DNA from: Sulfuricurvum kujiense DSM 16994
GTDB taxonomy: Bacteria; Campylobacterota; Campylobacteria; Campylobacterales; Sulfurimonadaceae
Direction of reading: 5' to 3'
NCBI RefSeq assembly: GCF_000183725.1
Contig: NC_014762.1
Span: 2,170,001 to 2,234,000, forward strand
Length of the DNA stretch: 64,000 nt
The notes below the pieces were generated by a model. It saw nothing but the letters and a program-made list of their open reading frames with translations. It was not told where the DNA came from and did no database searches. The position numbers and the translations under genes were made by a program. The stretch's first letter is position 1. Each line of letters opens with the position of its first letter. Positions 37,531-46,323 of the stretch are shown here, piece after piece.

Positions 37531-39375
37531 TTACGTAAATTCTATCGGATCCATATCGATCTCACACAGCGGAGATTTGACATGTTTGATAGCACGGATC
37601 AAATCGGTACTTTTATCGCTTCGAAGTAGGATTTGAAAACGGTATTTATCGGCAATCTTCTCGATCGGGGAGGCACCGTATCCGACGATCTGAACGTGAG
37701 CCATTTGCTCGATTTGCTCAACTGCTTTCTCCATCTCTGCCTTTGCTTTGAGTCCGTTTTTATGGGCGTACAGCAGACGTGCCAACTTTTTCGTCGGAGG
37801 ATATCGCCCCTCTCTGATTCTCATCTCATCGATCAAAAATGTCTCATAATCATCCAAATAGCCTCGGAAAAACGACTCGTTGAAGCTCTGGACCAAAACA
37901 AGGGCGTTTTGTTTCCGACCGCTCCGCCCCGCAATCTGTACCAGCAGCGATAATGCCTTCTCCCGCGCGCGGTAATCGCTCTGGCTCAGGAGATTATCGA
38001 TCCCCATCACGACGGCGAGGGTAATGTCGTGATAATCATGCCCTTTGGAGAGCATCTGCGTCCCAACAAGAAGATCAATATCTCGATTGTTAAACGCTTC
38101 GAGCACTTTGATCAATTTGTTTTGGGTCGTGATGATGTCTCTATCAAACTGCTGAACCCGCAACTTGTCATCGAGTTTACTAAAATGTTCCACCGCTTCG
38201 GCCGTCCCGAGGCGTGCCGTTTTGAGGGCTCCGCTTTGGCATTTCGGACACACTTTAGGCAGTACCTCGGTGTAGTTGCAGTAATGGCATTTGAGGGCGC
38301 GGGAATTTTTATGCTGGCTCATTCCGACACTGCAAAACGGGCATTCCACATGATAGCCGCAGCTCTCGCACACCGTATATTTAAAATTGGCACGGGTCGG
38401 GATAAAGACGATCCCCTGATGCTCTGTTGAAAAGTTTTCCATTACAGCACGATCAATAGTTGGCGTCAACGCCTCGAGTGAAGGTTCAAACACAAACGTC
38501 CGCTTTGACTCATAATACCCTCCACGCAAACGGAAAAACGGATATTTGGCATAGCTTGAGAGACTCGGCGTCGCACTCCCGAGCACCACGGGAATTTTGA
38601 GAAGATTTCCGATATAGACCGCCATATCCCGAGCGTTATAACGGGGACGGCTTGAGGACTTATAACTTTCATCGTGCTCTTCGTCGACAACGATCAATCC
38701 CAAATCTTTTATCGGCAAAAAGAGGGCCGAGCGGGGACCGACGATGATATTTGCCGAACCGTTATAAATTTTCTCCAGCGTCACTTTTTTCTGTTTCGGG
38801 GTCATCTTCGAGTGCCACAACACTACCGCATCACCGAAATGGTTGCAAAACCGTTTCTCCATCTGAGGAGTAAGAGAGATTTCGGGAAGAAGAAGCAATG
38901 CCCTTTTACCCTCACCCAGAACTTCGTCCATCCGCCGCATATAGATTTCACTTTTCCCCGCCCCCGTATCGCCGAACAAAAGAGATACAGGATGTGAGCG
39001 GATAAAATCAAGAGCTTTCGACTGTGCAGGTGAGAGAGTGACGTTAATAGATGGAGAAGACGGCTCTTTGTGAATAGATTCTATCTCTTTTGTAAAAGGG
39101 ACAAACAAATTCAGCGCTTCCCCCAGCGAACACCCGTAATACTCGGCCATAAATTGCGCAGTTTGTATTTGGGTATCCGAATAGAAAAAAGGCGTGCTAT
39201 CGCCCACAGGCTGTGTCGAAAAATCGGGTTTTTCACATAGTGCGACAACGACTCCGCGCATGGCACGGTTGGAGAGGGCGACTTCGATTTCCGTCCCAAT
39301 GTCCAATAAATGTGTTGAATGATAAGTAAGAGATTCGAGAGGGGAGCCTAAAAGGGCTATAATAAAAAAATTCAC
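37531..39375 (-). CDS. priA: Primosomal replication restart helicase PriA
   Basis: Superfamily 2 helicase that restarts stalled forks. The 614 aa are shorter than E. coli PriA (about 730), with a reduced N-terminal DNA-binding region. Walker A is GDTGAGKSEIY and DEEH is in VDEEHDESYKS. The zinc-binding domain has four CxxC-type pairs (CESCGYHVECPFC, CHYC and CPKC). GRSGRK is motif VI. It follows the first pseudopilin gene after 9 nt. Confidence 0.95.
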   Translation of the reverse strand: MNFFIIALLGSPLESLTYHSTHLLDIGTEIEVALSNRAMRGVVVALCEKPDFSTQPVGDSTPFFYSDTQIQTAQFMAEYYGCSLGEALNLFVPFTKEIESIHKEPSSPSINVTLSPAQSKALDFIRSHPVSLLFGDTGAGKSEIYMRRMDEVLGEGKRALLLLPEISLTPQMEKRFCNHFGDAVVLWHSKMTPKQKKVTLEKIYNGSANIIVGPRSALFLPIKDLGLIVVDEEHDESYKSSSRPRYNARDMAVYIGNLLKIPVVLGSATPSLSSYAKYPFFRLRGGYYESKRTFVFEPSLEALTPTIDRAVMENFSTEHQGIVFIPTRANFKYTVCESCGYHVECPFCSVGMSQHKNSRALKCHYCNYTEVLPKVCPKCQSGALKTARLGTAEAVEHFSKLDDKLRVQQFDRDIITTQNKLIKVLEAFNNRDIDLLVGTQMLSKGHDYHDITLAVVMGIDNLLSQSDYRAREKALSLLVQIAGRSGRKQNALVLVQSFNESFFRGYLDDYETFLIDEMRIREGRYPPTKKLARLLYAHKNGLKAKAEMEKAVEQIEQMAHVQIVGYGASPIEKIADKYRFQILLRSDKSTDLIRAIKHVKSPLCEIDMDPIEFT

Positions 39376-39384
39376 TACGTTCTT

Positions 39385-39867
39385 TTAATCAACCAGTTTT
39401 CGACATAACTGTTCAGCTTTCGTATTTCCGACATTATCACATGCAAACGTTCCATTGGTACGATTGTAAGTAAATGTAATATCCGTTCCTACTATGCGGT
39501 ATACATAATCCCAATTATTTCCATTTTGAGCAACAGTATCATCCCAATGCCCATTTGAACTGTCTCTAGTTGCGATTCCATACTGTAACAAAACATTTGC
39601 AGCCGTACCGTTATTCTCAAATAAAACGGTTTTATTACCGGCATTTCCGGCATGAAGTTGATTAATGTAGCGCGTATTTCCTTGTAACAATCGTGCTTGT
39701 CGCTCACTCACAATCGCTGCACGGATTGCCGCGACATCGCTACGCCCCTTAGCAATCTGGGCATCATCACGGGTTGCAGCGAGCTTTGGGATGGCTATTG
39801 CAGCCAAAATCCCTATTATCACCAATACAAATACTAACTCAATCATGGTAAAACCAAAACGTTTCAT
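39385..39867 (-). CDS. Type II/IV pseudopilin-like protein
   Basis: A 160-aa prepilin. The class III leader is MKRFG with cleavage before FTMIELVFVLVIIGILAAIA, a hydrophobic alpha-1 helix with the Glu5 typical of pilins. The C-terminal part is variable with Cys near the end (FACDN, QLCRK). Start at 39867 is chosen to give the usual short leader, 2 codons after an in-frame ATG. The first 33 residues are nearly identical to those of the next gene, so the two are duplicates that have diverged in the head domain. Confidence 0.88.
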   Translation of the reverse strand: MKRFGFTMIELVFVLVIIGILAAIAIPKLAATRDDAQIAKGRSDVAAIRAAIVSERQARLLQGNTRYINQLHAGNAGNKTVLFENNGTAANVLLQYGIATRDSSNGHWDDTVAQNGNNWDYVYRIVGTDITFTYNRTNGTFACDNVGNTKAEQLCRKLVD

Positions 39868-39973
39868 TGTCACCCTTATTTGTTCTGAGTTTTACGATTG
39901 AATATCAATCATACAAATCAACACAAATACATTCCCGCTCTACATAGAGTGGGAACGAATAGAATTTATAACA

Positions 39974-40450
39974 TTAATATGTTATATTAGAATCACCGCC
40001 GTAAAGTACGACTTTACCGGTTGTATTCAAATCAGTCAATTTCAGTGAAGATGCTACGATACGACGCATCCCTTTACACTCAGCACTCGTTCCTGCTCCA
40101 GCTTTTACCGTAACGTTACCATCATCTACTTTATTCATAGCGATAACAACACAATCTTGAAGAGGGTTTGAACTATCTTGAAGAGTGATAGTGCCATTAT
40201 TTGCTAAGACAACTGTTCCTGCTTCTTTTGTTTTAACATTAGTAATGTCACTGATTTTTGCGGCGAGGGTACCGTGCGCTGTATAATAATTACCAAGTTC
40301 TGAAATCAAACCTGTAATTTCTTGCCCTTTTACGGTTGCTTTCGCATCATCACGTGTTGCTGCCAATTTTGGAATAGCTACTGCTGCCAAAATCCCTAAA
40401 ATAACGATCACGAAGATCAACTCGATCATAGTAAAACCTGAACGTTTCAT
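39974..40450 (-). CDS. Type II/IV pseudopilin-like protein (paralog)
   Basis: A 158-aa prepilin with leader MKRSG and FTMIELIFVIVILGILAAVAIPKL. The segment AIPKLAATRDDA is shared with the neighbour. The head domain ends differently (VVLYGGDSNITY) and has cysteines in LQDCVV and SAECKG. A roughly 170-bp intergenic region upstream separates it from the divergent NifX-like gene. The assembly machinery is not in the window. Confidence 0.88.
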   Translation of the reverse strand: MKRSGFTMIELIFVIVILGILAAVAIPKLAATRDDAKATVKGQEITGLISELGNYYTAHGTLAAKISDITNVKTKEAGTVVLANNGTITLQDSSNPLQDCVVIAMNKVDDGNVTVKAGAGTSAECKGMRRIVASSLKLTDLNTTGKVVLYGGDSNITY

Positions 40451-40620
40451 GGTTTACTCCTTGGATTAAATAAAATTTTGATTACACTCGTAACCATCCT
40501 GCTATTATGAATGGGATTCTCTTACAGTTTGATTAAAATTTAACATAAATCTACAAACCGTTTTATTACGGGCGTTTCAACGAGAATATGGCATAATTTA
40601 TCAATATGAAGGAGAGACTT

Positions 40621-41013
40621 ATGAAAATTGCTGTACCCGTAATGGATGAGAGTTTGAAAATGGCCGGAAATGCGGGACATACCCCTTACTTTGCCGTGTT
40701 TAATCTAAACGGAGGGATGTTTAAAAGCTTTACCCTAGAGGGGCTTCGTGCCAATCCGAAAGTTCCCGGAGAAGAACCTCATGATCATGACGAACACCAT
40801 ACCTGCGATCATGATGAGGGGGATATCGAACATATCCGTGCGCATGATACGATGGCGGATACCATCGAAGACTGTGATTACCTCGTCGTCAAAATGGCAT
40901 GTAAAAATACTGCTAAAAGTATGAATAACATCGGAGTTAAACTCCAAAAATACAACGGAACCGAAGCATTGGCCCCAAAAATTTTAACGGAATTGGCATC
41001 TCAGTTCAAATAA
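40621..41013 (+). CDS. NifX/NifB-C family (PF02579-type) protein with a His-rich loop
   Basis: A 130-aa protein of the dinitrogenase iron-molybdenum cofactor biosynthesis fold. MKIAVPVMDES, GHTPYFAVF and the C-terminal YLVVKMACKN are the family features. In the middle there is an insert, HDHDEHHTCDHDEGD, with several His and Asp and one Cys, which should bind a metal. Many such proteins are not part of nitrogen fixation. The start at 40621 is preceded by AAGGAGAG. Confidence 0.8.
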   Translation: MKIAVPVMDESLKMAGNAGHTPYFAVFNLNGGMFKSFTLEGLRANPKVPGEEPHDHDEHHTCDHDEGDIEHIRAHDTMADTIEDCDYLVVKMACKNTAKSMNNIGVKLQKYNGTEALAPKILTELASQFK

Positions 41014-41049
41014 TCCGCCACTTTAATTCTCGTTTATAAATTGGAGGCG

Positions 41050-41055
41050 TATAAT
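41050..41055 (+). promoter_or_regulatory. -10 element for pckA
   Basis: TATAAT in GCGTATAATTCGC, about 80 nt upstream of the ATG. The leader between contains a strong palindrome. Confidence 0.55.
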
Positions 41056-41088
41056 TCGCACCGTAAATAAAGCATCCGCTTTAAATCT

Positions 41089-41113
41089 TCATCTGCGTAC
41101 AGTATGCAGATGA
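41089..41113. promoter_or_regulatory. 25-bp palindrome in the pckA leader
   Basis: TCATCTGC at 41089-41096 and GCAGATGA at 41106-41113 with TAC/GTA in the middle. It is a hairpin in the mRNA or a protein-binding site. It lies about 35 nt after the -10 box and upstream of AAAAGG, so it could control translation or elongation. Confidence 0.5.
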
Positions 41114-41136
41114 GCCCTAAAAGGTAAAATAACACC

Positions 41137-42723
41137 ATGATTTCCGCAGAGATTGAGACGTTAGGCATAAAAAACAGTGGAAAGCTTTTCCATAACCTCA
41201 GCTATGATGAGTTGATCAAACATGAACTCGAAAACGGCGAGTGCAAACTCGCTGATAACGGTGCAACAATGGTTGATACCGGCATTTTTACGGGCCGAAG
41301 CCCAAAAGATAAATATTTTGTCAATCAAGACCCTTCTAATAAATATATCGCATGGGGTGATGTCAATAAAAAAATTGACAAATCGGTTTTTGACGAACTT
41401 CTCGTAGTCGCCCGTGAACAACTCTCCGGAAAAGATCTCTACATCACCGACGTCTATTGCGGATCAAGCGCCAGCAGTAAACGTTCTGTCCGTTTCGTAT
41501 CTGAGATCGCATGGCAGTCCCATTTTGTCAAAAATATGTTTATCCGCCCAACCGAAGCGGAACTCGAAACCTTCAAACCCTCTTTTACCGTCCTCAATGC
41601 GTGTAAAGCGGTCAATGAAAAATGGAAGAACCACGGATTGAATTCCGAAGTATTCGTCCTCTTTAGCGTCGAAGAGAATCTCTGCATCATCGGCGGCACA
41701 TGGTACGGCGGAGAGATGAAAAAAGGGATTTTTTCAATGATGAACTACTGGCTTCCTCTTGAAGGGAAGCTCTCCATGCACTGCTCGGCAAACGTAGGAG
41801 CCAATGGAGACACTTGTCTCTTTTTCGGACTCAGCGGTACCGGAAAAACAACCCTCTCTACCGATCCGAAACGTGCCCTCATCGGAGATGATGAGCACGG
41901 TTGGGACGACGAGGGTGTCTTTAATTTCGAGGGGGGATGCTACGCGAAAGTGATCAATCTCGATCCTTCCAGCGAACCTGAGATTCATAATGCCATCCGC
42001 CGCAATGCTTTGCTCGAAAATGTAGTCTACGATGAAGACGGTGTCGTCGACTATACCGATGGCTCAAAAACTGAAAATACCCGTGTCTCGTATCCTATTG
42101 AACATATCGAGAACCACCAGCCATCACTTATGGCGGCCCATCCTAAAAACATTATTTTCCTCTCTGCCGATGCATTCGGTGTATTGCCTCCGGTCAGTAA
42201 ACTCACTAAAGAACAGGCAATGTACTATTTCCTCAGCGGCTATACGGCTAAAGTTGCGGGTACGGAGCGCGGGATCACCGAGCCTGTCGCGACATTCAGT
42301 TCATGCTTCGGGGAAGCGTTCCTTCCGCTTCATCCGACCGTTTATGCAAAACTATTGGGTGAAAAAATCGATCAGCACGGGGTAAATGTTTACCTCGTAA
42401 ATACCGGCTGGACAGGCGGCGGATACGGTGTCGGAAAACGGATGAGCATCAAAGATACCCGTGCTTGCATCAACGCAATCTTGGACGGTACGATCAATCA
42501 AAGTGAATTTGACATTACCAACACTTTCGGTTTCCATATCCCTAAAACACTCGGTGATATCGATCCTGTGATCCTTAATCCTCGTAATGCGTGGGCGGAT
42601 CGTGACGCATATCTCGTTCAGCGTGATAACCTAGCGGCACTTTTCATCAAAAACTTCCAAAAATATACCGACGGTAATAGCGATTTCGATTATTCTGCTG
42701 CCGGTCCGAAACTTCCAAACTAA
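41137..42723 (+). CDS. pckA: Phosphoenolpyruvate carboxykinase (ATP)
   Basis: Converts oxaloacetate and ATP to phosphoenolpyruvate and CO2, linking the TCA cycle to gluconeogenesis. The 528 aa match the ATP-dependent family, with the kinase loop [33 protein letters not shown] and the substrate RSPKDKYF. The leader carries a palindrome. The gene is followed by two large structured repeats and converges on glnA. Confidence 0.97.
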   Translation: MISAEIETLGIKNSGKLFHNLSYDELIKHELENGECKLADNGATMVDTGIFTGRSPKDKYFVNQDPSNKYIAWGDVNKKIDKSVFDELLVVAREQLSGKDLYITDVYCGSSASSKRSVRFVSEIAWQSHFVKNMFIRPTEAELETFKPSFTVLNACKAVNEKWKNHGLNSEVFVLFSVEENLCIIGGTWYGGEMKKGIFSMMNYWLPLEGKLSMHCSANVGANGDTCLFFGLSGTGKTTLSTDPKRALIGDDEHGWDDEGVFNFEGGCYAKVINLDPSSEPEIHNAIRRNALLENVVYDEDGVVDYTDGSKTENTRVSYPIEHIENHQPSLMAAHPKNIIFLSADAFGVLPPVSKLTKEQAMYYFLSGYTAKVAGTERGITEPVATFSSCFGEAFLPLHPTVYAKLLGEKIDQHGVNVYLVNTGWTGGGYGVGKRMSIKDTRACINAILDGTINQSEFDITNTFGFHIPKTLGDIDPVILNPRNAWADRDAYLVQRDNLAALFIKNFQKYTDGNSDFDYSAAGPKLPN

Positions 42724-42744
42724 TCTTATTTTCTTCTCTTTCTC

Positions 42745-42862
42745 TCTACTTTTCTTTTTCACAAGAAAAGTAGCAAAAGAAAATCGCCCTCACACCAAAA
42801 CGCTGGCGGTACGCTTGTGCACTACTGCACGCGACCTTGCTCTTGGTGTGGTGTGAGGGCAT
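42745..42862 (+). repeat. Structured repeat, copy 2
   Basis: AGAAAAGTAGCAAAAGAA box followed by a large hairpin with a perfect 12-bp outer stem GCCCTCACACCA/TGGTGTGAGGGC (42786-42797 and 42849-42860). The apex is TGCA-ctac-TGCA. It fills most of the pckA-glnA gap with copy 3. No other gene or signal is seen in this 328-bp gap. Confidence 0.85.
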
Positions 42863-42867
42863 TATTT

Positions 42868-42988
42868 TTAAAATTCCCGTGATCCAAATCCTAGAGCCGT
42901 TCCGAAGGCAGCAGTGCCGAGAGGAACGTGCGTTCTTGGATCATGGTATGCTCTTTTGGTACTTTTCTGGCTAAACAGAAAAGGACAA
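42868..42988 (-). repeat. Structured repeat, copy 3 (inverted relative to copy 2)
   Basis: Read on the reverse strand it contains AGAAAAGTACCAAAAGAG, CATACCATGATCC and a GTTCC...GGAAC hairpin with a GGCA-ctgc-TGCC apex. It is closely similar to 3295-3411 over the whole length. Copies 2 and 3 lie tail to tail. Confidence 0.85.
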
Positions 42989-43051
42989 ATAAAAAATTAT
43001 GTATTAGTGAGTGAAGAAAAAGTGTGCAGGGCTTTCACCCCGCACGGAAGA

Positions 43052-44482
43052 TTAACAAGAGTAAGTAGATTTGAATTCGAATGCAGTAGGACGAGCTTCG
43101 TCAGGCCATACTTGTGTTTCGAATTTGTAGTTTTGGTATGTATCCAAAAATTCAGGAGTCATAACTGGTTGCAAGAAAGCGTTATCACGGATCAATGCTT
43201 CCAACGCACCGCGCAATGTGTGTGGCATTTGTGGAATACCTTTTTCACGGATTTCATTCAAAGAAAGTTCGAACAAATCTTCATCCATCGGTCCAACCGG
43301 TACCATTTTGTTTTTGATACCGTCAAGTCCCGCTAGCAACATTGCAGTAAACGCAAGGTATGGGCATGACGTAGAATCCGGGAAACGCATTTCAATACGT
43401 GTCGCTTTTTCACCCGCACCGTAAGGAACACGGCAAGAAGCTGAACGGTTTTGGCTTGAATACGTCAAGATTGAAGGTGCTTCGAATCCAGGGATAAGAC
43501 GTTTATATGAGTTAGTTGACGGATTAGTGAACGCTGCAACTGCACGCGCGTGAGCAAAAATACCGCCAACGTAGTGAAGTGCTGTTTCAGACAAGTTGCT
43601 GTAACCACCCTCTTTATAGAATGTGTTTTTGCCGTCTTTCCAGATAGATTGGTGAACGTGCATACCGTTTCCGTTGTCTCCGTAAAGCGGTTTAGGCATG
43701 AATGTAACTGTTTTACCGTTAAGGTGAGCAACCATTTTGATAACGTATTTAAGTTTTTGAACATTGTCAGCCGCTTCAACCAATGTTCCGAAAACAACAC
43801 CGATTTCCCCTTGTCCTTGTGCAACTTCATGGTGACCGAGAACAACTTCAAGACCGACTTGTTCCAATACCAACATCATCTCTGCACGTAGATCAACCAT
43901 AGTGTCAATCGGAGCTACCGGGAAGTAACCCCCTTTAGTACGTGGACGGTGACCTGTGTTGAATCCGTCTTTGAAATCTTTCCCATCATTCCATGCACCC
44001 TCTTCGGTATCAACTTCATAGTATGAGCAGTTTACTTCGTCACGGATTTTTACATCGTCGAATACAAAGAATTCATTTTCAGGTCCGAAATAGGCAACAT
44101 CACCTACACCGGCATTTGCAAGGTGCTCAAGCGCTTTTTTAGCGATTGCACGCGGGCATTTTTCATACGCTTGACCTTTGTAAATGTCATAAACGTCACA
44201 GAATACGATAATGGTCGGATCAGCGGTAAAAGGATCCATGAATGCTGATGGAGCATCCGGTTTAAGAAGCATATCTGAACGGTTAATCGGCTGCCATGCA
44301 TCGATAGATGATCCGTCAAACGGAAGACCGTTTTCAAAATGGCCCGCATTAACGGCGCTCATACGGTAGCTAACGTGATGCCAAGTCCCTTTCATATCGG
44401 TGAAACGAAAATCAACGAACTGAACGTCATTCTCTTTACAAAAACTGAAAAACTCGTCGACACTGTTTACGAATTTACCCAT
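43052..44482 (-). CDS. glnA: Glutamine synthetase, type I, non-adenylylated type
   Basis: Assimilates ammonia onto glutamate. The 476 aa form a GSI enzyme ([48 protein letters not shown]). The segment matching the adenylylation site (NLYDLP in enteric GlnA) is DLFELS, so the target Tyr is Phe and this control is not possible. The gene has its own -10 upstream. It is transcribed toward pckA. Confidence 0.96.
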   Translation of the reverse strand: MGKFVNSVDEFFSFCKENDVQFVDFRFTDMKGTWHHVSYRMSAVNAGHFENGLPFDGSSIDAWQPINRSDMLLKPDAPSAFMDPFTADPTIIVFCDVYDIYKGQAYEKCPRAIAKKALEHLANAGVGDVAYFGPENEFFVFDDVKIRDEVNCSYYEVDTEEGAWNDGKDFKDGFNTGHRPRTKGGYFPVAPIDTMVDLRAEMMLVLEQVGLEVVLGHHEVAQGQGEIGVVFGTLVEAADNVQKLKYVIKMVAHLNGKTVTFMPKPLYGDNGNGMHVHQSIWKDGKNTFYKEGGYSNLSETALHYVGGIFAHARAVAAFTNPSTNSYKRLIPGFEAPSILTYSSQNRSASCRVPYGAGEKATRIEMRFPDSTSCPYLAFTAMLLAGLDGIKNKMVPVGPMDEDLFELSLNEIREKGIPQMPHTLRGALEALIRDNAFLQPVMTPEFLDTYQNYKFETQVWPDEARPTAFEFKSTYSC

Positions 44483-44513
44483 GCGAATCTCCTGAAAATA
44501 ATTAAAGTATCGC

Positions 44514-44519
44514 AGTATA
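44514..44519 (-). promoter_or_regulatory. -10 element for glnA
   Basis: TATACT on the reverse strand, about 32 nt upstream of the ATG at 44482, followed by AGGAG before the start codon. Confidence 0.55.
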
Positions 44520-44554
44520 GCAAAAGTTAACGTTATCTAAAATATTTTGCATGA

Positions 44555-45334
44555 TTAAAATTTAATCATTTCCCGATCCCTCTGGCGATAGAGTGCACAT
44601 TGACTATATCCGACCGAACGTGCCAATGCCTCAGTCTCCCTACTATACATCCCTACCTGCTCTTTGCAATGGGCATCCGAACCGAATGTAATCGGAATTT
44701 CCAATTCGGAAATTGACTCTAACAAAAGAGGAGACGGATACGCTTCTTCAATCGGTTTGCGATACCCGGAAACATTAATTTCTATTGTCATATTTGCTTT
44801 TTTGATCGCTTTTAACGCCCCTTCCGCCAATATCCGTATATCTTTAGTCGGCAAGAATTTGAAGACTTTGAGTAAATCCAGATGACCTACGATATCAAAT
44901 TTTCCGCTGCTAGCCATCGTTTCAATGAGAGCGAAATAGCGTCGGTAAATATCATCAATATCGGCCCCTTCATAACGTCCGATAAACTCCGGATTATCAA
45001 ATCCCCAATCATCGATAAAATGGACGCTTCCGATTAAATAATCACACTTTCGTCCCCAAACACTCTCATCCATGTACCCCGGAAGATAATCGATCTCATA
45101 CCCCAATAAGACGGTAATATCTTTAGCATAACGTTCTTGCGCCTCTTTAATCCACGACTCGTACACCTCCATTTGATCAAAGTGCATACGATATTTCGGG
45201 TCAAAGTGCATCGGTGCATGATCGGAAAATCCGAAATACTCGGTTTTACACCCAATGGCAGCTTCGACATACTCTGCAACCGTTCCCGTAGCATGATTGC
45301 ACAGTACCGTATGGTTATGAAGATCGACTTTCAT
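44555..45334 (-). CDS. PHP-domain phosphoesterase, HisJ-type histidinol phosphatase
   Basis: A 259-aa PHP-fold protein resembling the HisJ histidinol-phosphatases (ninth step of histidine synthesis). The first metal site is DLHNHT (residues 4-9). SDHAP is the second, and IGSVHFID, DIVGHLDLLK and TFGSDAHCKEQV are the later motifs. All metal ligands appear present. The gene ends over a perfect ATGATTAAAA-type palindrome (44551-44569). The substrate is assigned from family only. Confidence 0.82.
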   Translation of the reverse strand: MKVDLHNHTVLCNHATGTVAEYVEAAIGCKTEYFGFSDHAPMHFDPKYRMHFDQMEVYESWIKEAQERYAKDITVLLGYEIDYLPGYMDESVWGRKCDYLIGSVHFIDDWGFDNPEFIGRYEGADIDDIYRRYFALIETMASSGKFDIVGHLDLLKVFKFLPTKDIRILAEGALKAIKKANMTIEINVSGYRKPIEEAYPSPLLLESISELEIPITFGSDAHCKEQVGMYSRETEALARSVGYSQCALYRQRDREMIKF

Positions 45335-45407
45335 GAATACACCCTAAGAAAAATAATGGTTTTAATGTTATTATAGTGCAATTTTAAATCGTTTGAGGAT
45401 AGAGATC

Positions 45408-46118
45408 ATGACGCAAGAAGAGTTAGATGCGCTAATGAATGGTGACATAGATTTAGAGGGAGGGTACGAAGAAGAAGCCGAAGTTAATGAAACTCCCGCA
45501 GCTTCAGACGAACCGGCCGGTGACGATCCTTATAATGAATTGGATCCGGATAAATACCGTGTTTCCGCCATGCACAGCTGGCCGCCGCCCCCTCCGACCG
45601 ATGATAATAAAATGGTTCATCAATTGGATGATGTCACTAAAGAGAGCGAACAAAAAGCAACCGAAATTTTTGATCTTATTGAAGGAATCAGCAATGATCT
45701 CGGCAAAGGAGAAAAGGATGTTAAAGCACTTCAGGCGATTATTCAAAGCAATCTAGAGCTTTTTACAACGCTAAGTGCAAAATTTCCTCACATTGAAGCG
45801 TTCAAAACACAACTATCCGAAAATGAAAAAGCCGCACATGGGCTTAAAGATGTCCTTGATATGCTTCAAAACGGCGGAGATACCATCATGAATATTATGG
45901 ATATCATGCAGTACCAAGATATCCACCGCCAAAAAATCGAGCGTGTTATCAATGTTATGCGTGCCCTCTCAACTTATATGAATCACCTATTTGCCGGAAA
46001 AATTGATGACAGTAAACGGGTCAGCTCTGCCGTTCATCTTCCTGGTGATAATACAACCGAAGATGTCGTCAGCAGCGAAGACATTGAAGCATTGCTGGCT
46101 TCATTCGGGCAAAAATAA
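45408..46118 (+). CDS. cheZ: Chemotaxis CheY-P phosphatase, Campylobacterota CheZ
   Basis: A 236-aa protein of the remote CheZ type described in Helicobacter (HP0170). The core has MQYQDIHRQKIERV with D171 and Q175, matching the catalytic Asp and Gln four residues apart in enteric CheZ. The N-terminus is MTQEELDALMNG, like the CheY-binding peptide of FliM, and the C-terminus is SSEDIEALLASFGQK, like the CheY-binding end of CheZ. A proline-rich run (PPPPPP) lies near 60. ATG at 45408 follows TGAGGAT; the earlier GTG/ATG is rejected. Confidence 0.85.
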   Translation: MTQEELDALMNGDIDLEGGYEEEAEVNETPAASDEPAGDDPYNELDPDKYRVSAMHSWPPPPPTDDNKMVHQLDDVTKESEQKATEIFDLIEGISNDLGKGEKDVKALQAIIQSNLELFTTLSAKFPHIEAFKTQLSENEKAAHGLKDVLDMLQNGGDTIMNIMDIMQYQDIHRQKIERVINVMRALSTYMNHLFAGKIDDSKRVSSAVHLPGDNTTEDVVSSEDIEALLASFGQK

Positions 46119-46124
46119 CAGATT

Positions 46125-46242
46125 GTACTTTTCTTTTTAAAAAAGATAAAGTACCAAAAGAAAAGCGCCCCCTCACCAGAACGCTACCAACCGTTTTGGC
46201 ACTGCTGCCAACGGTTGGGCTCTTGGTATGGTGTGGGGGCAC
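46125..46242 (+). repeat. Structured repeat, copy 4
   Basis: AAAGTACCAAAAGAAAAGC box, outer stem GCCCCCTCACCA/TGGTGTGGGGGC, inner stem AACCGTT/AACGGTT and apex GGCA-ctgc-TGCC. It lies between cheZ and the U32 gene, in a 205-bp gap that has no other feature than a weak promoter-like AT-rich stretch. Confidence 0.85.
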
Positions 46243-46323
46243 AGTTAAATTCTTCCTTTTAAATAATACACACCTTTTTTTCGATAAAATTCCCTAAAAT
46301 ATTAATGAATCGAGTAACTCTCT

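Noticed and set aside
42724-43051. A hidden gene in the pckA-glnA gap
   Set aside because: The gap is filled by two inverted copies of the structured repeat; short frames there are by-products of the palindromes.
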